From: an uncultured Muribaculaceae bacterium
Lineage (GTDB): Bacteria; Bacteroidota; Bacteroidia; Bacteroidales; Muribaculaceae
Direction: 5' to 3'
DNA length: 64,000 bases
Assembly (NCBI GenBank): GCA_958439725.1
Contig: CAUBWJ010000003.1
Location: 1 to 64,000 of the forward strand
This document shows positions 59,164-64,000 of this stretch, one piece after another (positions within the stretch are counted from its first letter, which is position 1; every line of letters begins with the position of its first letter). The notes beneath the pieces were generated by a model. That model saw only the letters and a program-made list of their open reading frames with translations. It ran no database searches and was not told the origin of the DNA. Position numbers and translations under genes: made by a program.

Positions 59164-60417
59164 ATGGATATAGAAATCAAGCGGAAACATCCGATGTTAA
59201 AAAAGTATGGATGGTGGGCGGCAGCAGGCGTGGCGGTGGTAGCGGCTGTAGTCTGGTCGGTGATCTCGTCGGGGACATCGACCTACGAAGCCAAGGCCGA
59301 CACTATGGTTACCGGCGAGGTGACCGAAGGCCTGTTCAATGACTACATACGCATCAATGGCCGGATAGAAACCGGGATGACGGTGCAGATCTCGGCCCTC
59401 GAGACGGGAATCGTTGAGTCAAAGGTCAAGGAAGAGGGTGCTATGGTGTTGCCCGGCGATATTATACTCACTCTGCGCAACCCCGGTCTGCGGCAGCAGA
59501 TTCTCGACTCGGAATCGCAGCTTGCCGAGCGTCAGAACATGCTGCGCGATACCGAGCTTGCAATGGAAAAGGAGCGGCTGCAGATCAAGCAGGACCTGCT
59601 GGCGGCGCGCACCGACCTCAACCGCAAGCGGCGTCTGGCCACGCAGCAGACCGAACTCTACAACGAGCGTCTGACCTCGCGCGAGGACTATCTGAAGGCA
59701 TGCGAGGACTATGAGCTGGCGCGTGAGAACATGGAACTGCTCCAGAGCCGTCAGCGTCAGGACTCGCTCTACCGCTCCGTTCAGCTCGGGATGATGCGCG
59801 AGAGTCTTCAGAACATGCGCGAGAACTTCGCGCTGGTGCGTCAGCGGGCCGACAATCTCAATATCCGCGCCTCCCACGCCGGGCAGCTCGGCAGCCTCAA
59901 TGCCGAACTCGGCCAGAATATCGGCGCCGGTCAGCAGGTGGGCCAGATAAACATTCTCGACAATTACAAGCTGGCGGTGCAGATAGACGAGCATTATATA
60001 GACCGCGTGTCGGCCGGGCTGCAGGGATGCGCGCGCCGGGGGGGCAAGGAGATTCCCGTTACGGTCAGCAAGGTGTATCCCGAAGTGTCGGAAGGGCATT
60101 TCCGCGCCGACCTCATCATAGACGGCGAGCTGCCTGCCACGCCGCGTGTGGGGCAGACCTATCCGGTAGACCTGATGCTCGGCGAACCCACGCAGTCGGT
60201 GATGGTACCCCGGGGAACATTCTTCCAGTCTACGGGCGGACGGTGGATCTACGTCGTTTCACCCGACGGCCGCTCGGCCACCCGGCGGGAAATCTCAATT
60301 GGGCGCCAGAATCCTCAGTTCTATGAGGTGACCTCAGGCCTCGAGCCGGGCGAGCGCGTGATCATAAGCTCATACAACAACTACGGTGATGTTGACAAAA
60401 TAATAATCGATAAATAA
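59164..60417 (+). CDS. HlyD/MacA-like periplasmic adaptor
   Basis: 417 residues. An N-terminal anchor (about 16-36, WWAAAGVAVVAAVVWSVI) is followed by the first half-barrel/lipoyl part (GIVESKVKEEGAMVLPGDIILTL), a long coiled coil (about 115-235) and the second lipoyl half (LNIRASHAGQLGSLNAELGQNIGAGQQVGQI). Beta-barrel and membrane-proximal domains follow (YPVDLMLGEPTQSVMVPRGTFFQ, GLEPGERVIIS). It joins the ABC transporter to the TolC channel. It comes 4 bp after TolC and 16 bp before the ATPase gene. Confidence 0.92.
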   Translation: MDIEIKRKHPMLKKYGWWAAAGVAVVAAVVWSVISSGTSTYEAKADTMVTGEVTEGLFNDYIRINGRIETGMTVQISALETGIVESKVKEEGAMVLPGDIILTLRNPGLRQQILDSESQLAERQNMLRDTELAMEKERLQIKQDLLAARTDLNRKRRLATQQTELYNERLTSREDYLKACEDYELARENMELLQSRQRQDSLYRSVQLGMMRESLQNMRENFALVRQRADNLNIRASHAGQLGSLNAELGQNIGAGQQVGQINILDNYKLAVQIDEHYIDRVSAGLQGCARRGGKEIPVTVSKVYPEVSEGHFRADLIIDGELPATPRVGQTYPVDLMLGEPTQSVMVPRGTFFQSTGGRWIYVVSPDGRSATRREISIGRQNPQFYEVTSGLEPGERVIISSYNNYGDVDKIIIDK

Positions 60418-60433
60418 CAAATCCTGAAAAATC

Positions 60434-61117
60434 ATGAATATAGAAATCAAAAACCTGAAAAAGGTGTTCCGCTCCGACAGCGTGCAGACCATAGCTCTCA
60501 ACGGCGTGTCGCTCAGTGTGGCCGACGGCGAATTTGTGGCCGTGATGGGGCCCTCGGGCTGCGGTAAATCAACTTTGCTCAATATCCTCGGGCTTCTGGA
60601 TAATCCCACATCGGGAGAATATCTGCTTGGCGATACCGAGGTGGGCTCGCTGCGCGAAAGCCAGCGCACGGCGTGGCGTCGTGGGCGGATAGGCTTCATA
60701 TTCCAGTCGTTCAATCTCATAGAGGAGATGAATATCCGCGACAACATTATGCTTCCGCTCAACAGCCTCGACATGCCGAAGGCCGAGAAGAACCGCCGTG
60801 TTGACGAGGCCATGCGCCGCATGGGCATAGCTCACCGCAGCCGTCATTATCCCTCGCAGCTCTCGGGCGGACAGCAGCAGAGAGCCGCCATAGCACGCGC
60901 CATAGTGTCGGAACCGGGTCTGATTCTGGCCGACGAGCCTACCGGAAATCTCGACTCCCGCAACGGCGCCGAGGTGATGGAACTGCTCTCGGAGCTGCAC
61001 CGCGCCGGGGCCACGATAGTCATGGTGACCCATTCGCAGAAAGATGCGGCACTGGCCGACCGCATAATCAATCTTTTCGACGGCCAGATTGTGGAGAACC
61101 TTAACGACAGAATGTGA
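60434..61117 (+). CDS. ABC transporter ATP-binding protein (MacB/LolD type)
   Basis: 227 residues. Walker A GPSGCGKST is at 39-47, the signature LSGGQQQR at 143-150, Walker B LILADEP at 163-169, and the switch His in MVTHSQ. The order and length match the LolD/MacB/FtsE ATPases that drive extrusion through tripartite pumps. It pairs with the FtsX-type permease that starts 1 bp after its stop. All motifs are intact. Confidence 0.96.
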   Translation: MNIEIKNLKKVFRSDSVQTIALNGVSLSVADGEFVAVMGPSGCGKSTLLNILGLLDNPTSGEYLLGDTEVGSLRESQRTAWRRGRIGFIFQSFNLIEEMNIRDNIMLPLNSLDMPKAEKNRRVDEAMRRMGIAHRSRHYPSQLSGGQQQRAAIARAIVSEPGLILADEPTGNLDSRNGAEVMELLSELHRAGATIVMVTHSQKDAALADRIINLFDGQIVENLNDRM

Positions 61118-61118
61118 C

Positions 61119-63485
61119 ATGATGAAATTCTTTACTTCCGACCTAAGGCGCAATCTCACCAAGATATTGTGTCTCACCGTGGGTCTGGCCATCGGGTTTC
61201 TGCTCGTGGCAAAAGTGTGGTTCGAGCAGACCTACGACGCGTTTTTCCCCGATGCCGACCGCATCTATGTGGTGAAGGAGACATTTGAGAAAAACGGTGA
61301 ATACGCTGAGTTTGGACTTACTCCCGGAGCGATTGCCCCCGGAATGAAACGTTATATTCCACAGGTGGAGGATGGCACCCGCATACGCCCGATGCTGGCC
61401 GAGACGAAGATAAAGCTTGCCGACGGCCGTTCTTTCGACGTGGACGGAGGCTGGCTCGCCGACGAGCGGTTTTTCGACGTGCTCCCCACCCGCATTATCG
61501 CCGGAGATCCGCACGATGTGATGGCGGTGGAGCGCCAGGTGATGATTCCGCAGTCGCTCGCCGAAAAGATAGGTGGCGATGTCATAGGGCTTGAATTTAC
61601 GGTGCAGAGCTTTTCCGATTCGTTCAAGCTTACCATAGGGGGCGTCTACGAGGATTATCCTCTCAACTCCATGATAGATAATGTGGTGTATGTGAGTCTG
61701 CCCACCATAGCCCTTGTAAGCTACGACGGGCGCGATAACTGGGTGGGTAACGACGGCTACCGCAGTTTCATCAGGCTCGCTTCCGGCGTGGTTCCGGATG
61801 ATATCAAGCCCGGTGTCCGGGCCATGCTTGAGGATAATGTTGACAAGGAGGCGCTTGATATGTTTCATTTCACCTTGCGCCCCGTGCCGCTTGTGGGATT
61901 TTATTCCTCGCAGGAAAGCGTGAAGTCGATGTCGCTGATGCTTACATTTCTTGCCGTGGTTCTGCTCATGAGCGCCGCGCTCAACTATCTGCTGGTGACC
62001 ATAGGGCAGATGGGACGCCGTGCCAAGGAGATGGCCGTGCGGAAGTGCTACGGCACATCCTCGGCCCGCATCTTCGGCCGCATAATGGGCGAGAGCCTGT
62101 TTTTCTTGCTGGTGTCGGCCCTGCTTGCCGTGCTGCTCACATTCTGTTTTCCCGATCTCTGCCGACGTCTCTTGGGCTACACGCCCGCGCAGCTCTTCTC
62201 CATAGGCAATCTCTGGCTTGTGGAGGGCGCGGTGATGGTGGTGCTGCTTGCCATCACGGGCGCCGTGCCGGCATGGCTCTATTGCCGCACTCCGGTGGCC
62301 TCGGCGTTTCGCGGTGTGGCGCGCGGACGGCGTGGCTGGAAACTCGCCCTGCTCTCACTGGAATTCTTCGCCTCAGGACTGCTGCTGTGTCTGCTGGTGA
62401 TTGTCGGGCGTCAGTATTACATGATGGCCGCTCTCGACATGGGATTCGAATACGAGAAACTGGCCCATATCAATCTCTCGGGTGTGCCTCAGGATAAAAG
62501 GGAGGCTCTCGTGTCGGAGCTCCGCAATCTGGGTTGCGTGGAGAGTGTGGCGTCGGCCTCGTCGCATCTCACCGCTCCGGCGAGCGGCAACAATGTGTGG
62601 CTCGGCGACGATTATTCCGTGCAGGTGAATGTTGCCGACATGTATGGGACCCATCCCGAGTTTTTCGCTACTGCCGGAATAAAATTCCTGCAGGGCGGAA
62701 CGTTCCGCGAGCTGGCCGATTCGACCGTGAATCAGGTGGTGGTCGAGGAGCGCTTCATAGATGTGCTTGAGAAGCTGAGCGGCGTCAAGGACAGGAATAT
62801 AGTGGGACGCCGCTTCAAGATTTCTGAACATACTGCAACGGGCAGTGAAGAATTTGAGGTGTGCGGCGTGGTGGCCAACCAGCGCAGGCACCATTTTGAG
62901 AACGGGGGCTTTGATGACCGTTCTGCCGTATGGTTCCCTTCACGTAGAATCGAAAGCAATGTGTATGTGAGATTCTCGTCGCTTACGCCGGAAACCATGA
63001 ACCAGGCACAGGAAGTGCTTTCGCGCGTGATTCCCGACAAGGAGCTTTATGTCACACCGATGTCGGTGGACGTGGAGGCTATGACGGAGCCTGTGAGACG
63101 TTTCGCCACTTCAGTTCTGATAGCCGGACTGGCCATACTGCTGATAGCCATGACCGGATTGGTGGGCTATACGGCCGACGAGGCGCAGCGGCGCGCGCGT
63201 GAGATAGCCATACGCAAGGTCAACGGCGAGTCGGCTGCCGATATACTCAAGCTCTTCTGCGGCTCGATACTCAAGGTGGCATTGCCCTCACTCGTGGCCG
63301 GAGGCGCGGTGGCGATTGTCGTGGGGCGGCGGTGGCTGTCACAGTTTGCCGAGCAGGTGTCGCTGGCACCGCTCACCATCGTGGCCTGTCTGCTGCTGAT
63401 TCTCGCCGTGCTGCTGGCTGTGGTGTCTTTCAACAGCCTCGGCGTGGCCCGCAGCAATCCCGTGGACCATCTGCGGAGCGAGTAA
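61119..63485 (+). CDS. FtsX/MacB-type ABC transporter permease
   Basis: 788 residues from ATG 61119 (ATG 61122 is also possible); a TTG at 61089 lies inside the ATPase gene. N-terminal TM (about 18-36) with a MacB periplasmic core domain (about 45-270), an FtsX TM group (about 285-410, including MRRAKEMAVRKCYG-like GRRAKEMAVRKCYGTSSARIF), a second periplasmic domain (about 440-660), and a second FtsX group (about 670-785, RRAREIAIRKVNGESAADIL). The REIAIRKVNG block contacts the ATPase. This duplicated type of about 790 residues is common in Bacteroidota. It should extrude a peptide, lipid or drug; the substrate is not readable. Confidence 0.93.
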   Translation: MMKFFTSDLRRNLTKILCLTVGLAIGFLLVAKVWFEQTYDAFFPDADRIYVVKETFEKNGEYAEFGLTPGAIAPGMKRYIPQVEDGTRIRPMLAETKIKLADGRSFDVDGGWLADERFFDVLPTRIIAGDPHDVMAVERQVMIPQSLAEKIGGDVIGLEFTVQSFSDSFKLTIGGVYEDYPLNSMIDNVVYVSLPTIALVSYDGRDNWVGNDGYRSFIRLASGVVPDDIKPGVRAMLEDNVDKEALDMFHFTLRPVPLVGFYSSQESVKSMSLMLTFLAVVLLMSAALNYLLVTIGQMGRRAKEMAVRKCYGTSSARIFGRIMGESLFFLLVSALLAVLLTFCFPDLCRRLLGYTPAQLFSIGNLWLVEGAVMVVLLAITGAVPAWLYCRTPVASAFRGVARGRRGWKLALLSLEFFASGLLLCLLVIVGRQYYMMAALDMGFEYEKLAHINLSGVPQDKREALVSELRNLGCVESVASASSHLTAPASGNNVWLGDDYSVQVNVADMYGTHPEFFATAGIKFLQGGTFRELADSTVNQVVVEERFIDVLEKLSGVKDRNIVGRRFKISEHTATGSEEFEVCGVVANQRRHHFENGGFDDRSAVWFPSRRIESNVYVRFSSLTPETMNQAQEVLSRVIPDKELYVTPMSVDVEAMTEPVRRFATSVLIAGLAILLIAMTGLVGYTADEAQRRAREIAIRKVNGESAADILKLFCGSILKVALPSLVAGGAVAIVVGRRWLSQFAEQVSLAPLTIVACLLLILAVLLAVVSFNSLGVARSNPVDHLRSE

Positions 63486-63561
63486 TACATAGATTTCTTA
63501 TATTTTCGGCGGGTGTTGCCTTGAGTTTTGCGACACCCGCCTTTGTGTATGCCGGCGTGGT

Positions 63562-64000
63562 TCAGGCATGCCGGTTCTGCATATAGAGGCGCGGGGATAT
63601 GCCGGTGTGGCGGTGGAAAAGCTTGGAGAACTGCGACTGGTTGGGGATGCCTACTTTGCATGCTATGCCGGCAAGATCGAGGTTTGATGAAAACATGAGC
63701 GTCTGCGCCCGTTCCACACGTTTTCGCTGTATGTATCTGTTAGGGGTCATCCCGTTCACCTGTTTGAATATGCGGGAAAAATGGTCGGGTGTCACACACA
63801 TTATATCGGCCAGTTCAGCCACTGTTATCCGATTCTCCAGGTGGTTGTGGATATAGTTGAGCACCTGTATCATCCTGTGGCTCAGGTTGGAGAAGGGCCG
63901 GGAGCCCTCCTTCAGAAACCGTGAGAACAGCATCAGCAGTATTCCGGAGCTTTCAATATCCTTGTTGAACTCTCCCAAGGGTTTTTCGCGGTTGATTGAA
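63562..64000 (-). CDS. AraC-family transcriptional regulator, 5' end outside window
   Basis: At least 146 residues; the frame stays open to the window edge, so the true start and N-terminal ligand domain are missing. The visible part ends with an AraC DNA-binding domain: first HTH ITVAELADIMCVTPDHFSRIFKQ, linker NGMTPNRYIQRKRVERAQTLM, second HTH LDLAGIACKVGIPNQSQFSKLFHRHTGISPRLY. The GISPRLY end is the standard AraC signature. Ligand and targets unknown. It lies convergent with the export operon, 76 bp from its last stop. Confidence 0.9.
   Translation of the reverse strand, partial: SINREKPLGEFNKDIESSGILLMLFSRFLKEGSRPFSNLSHRMIQVLNYIHNHLENRITVAELADIMCVTPDHFSRIFKQVNGMTPNRYIQRKRVERAQTLMFSSNLDLAGIACKVGIPNQSQFSKLFHRHTGISPRLYMQNRHA

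Overview
The window looks like a chromosomal segment of a gut Bacteroidota, order Bacteroidales, and the gene set and GC-rich coding sequence fit the Muribaculaceae (S24-7) best. Four things support this. Promoters follow the Bacteroidota pattern (-33 TTTG, -7 TAnnTTTG) rather than the E. coli one. There is an ATP-dependent PEP carboxykinase and a PorV-type outer-membrane protein of the type IX secretion system. Secreted glycosidases act on host glycans (GH110, GH2, GH29). Several proteins are Bacteroidetes-specific (DUF4919, DUF5715, DUF4250, the roughly 790-residue FtsX-type permease). Genus and species cannot be set from the sequence alone.

Layout. 1-617: gene-free, two copies of a composite structured repeat. 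618-6701 (-): beta-galactosidase, U32 protein, alpha-1,3-galactosidase, a glycan-degrading operon. 6816-9272 (+): glucosaminidase, queF, queC and a small coiled protein, closed by a clear terminator. 9321-9972 (-): AT-rich hicA-hicB toxin-antitoxin with an operator palindrome on its promoter. 10010-19166 (-): a tightly packed six-gene run (TPR protein, beta-barrel, GT2, dihydroorotase, Fe-alcohol dehydrogenase, FemAB/GNAT-like). 19224-20556: inverted arrays of a nonamer, dus, and a small DUF4250 gene. 20613-27283 (+): lactate permease, Ig-like lipoprotein, a palindromic MITE-like element lying directly against rex, an FAH-like gene, porV. 27394-27607: an orphan promoter-terminator pair that may make a small RNA. 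27673-33310: ispF, then the stringent-response/c-di-AMP operon rsh-pgpH-DUF4919 (-). 33389-36859: patB, acyl-ACP thioesterase plus lipoprotein, cobalamin adenosyltransferase, small HTH protein. 36860-38100: apparently gene-free. 38240-40459: pckA and mscL. 40473-41205: a perfect 44-bp palindrome, a 68-bp tandem array and an inverted pair of the composite repeat. 41289-47317 (-): DUF5715, AsmA, HAD, aroB. 47491-52291 (-): alpha/beta hydrolase; GH29 with a CBM9/TIM-barrel protein. 52541-54932 (+): aroK, an alanine-dehydrogenase-like gene, RNase HI. 55021-56055 (-): asnA. 56139-63485: a histidine kinase/response regulator pair divergent from a TolC/HlyD/ABC export operon. 63562-64000 (-): the 3' part of an AraC regulator.

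How the genes work together. Most are central or envelope functions: queuosine, pyrimidine, isoprenoid, shikimate and cobalamin enzymes, PEPCK, redox sensing by Rex, alarmone control. Accessory parts are the glycosidase operons (likely foraging of galactose- and fucose-capped glycans), the toxin-antitoxin pair, and an export pump with its own two-component system.

The most unusual signals are non-coding. Two repeat families conserve hairpins through compensatory sequence changes: the composite repeat at both ends of the window and the element at rex. There is also a candidate small RNA locus at 27394-27607 and operator-like palindromes at several promoters. No family, function or boundary was tested by database search; all calls come from reading the sequence.
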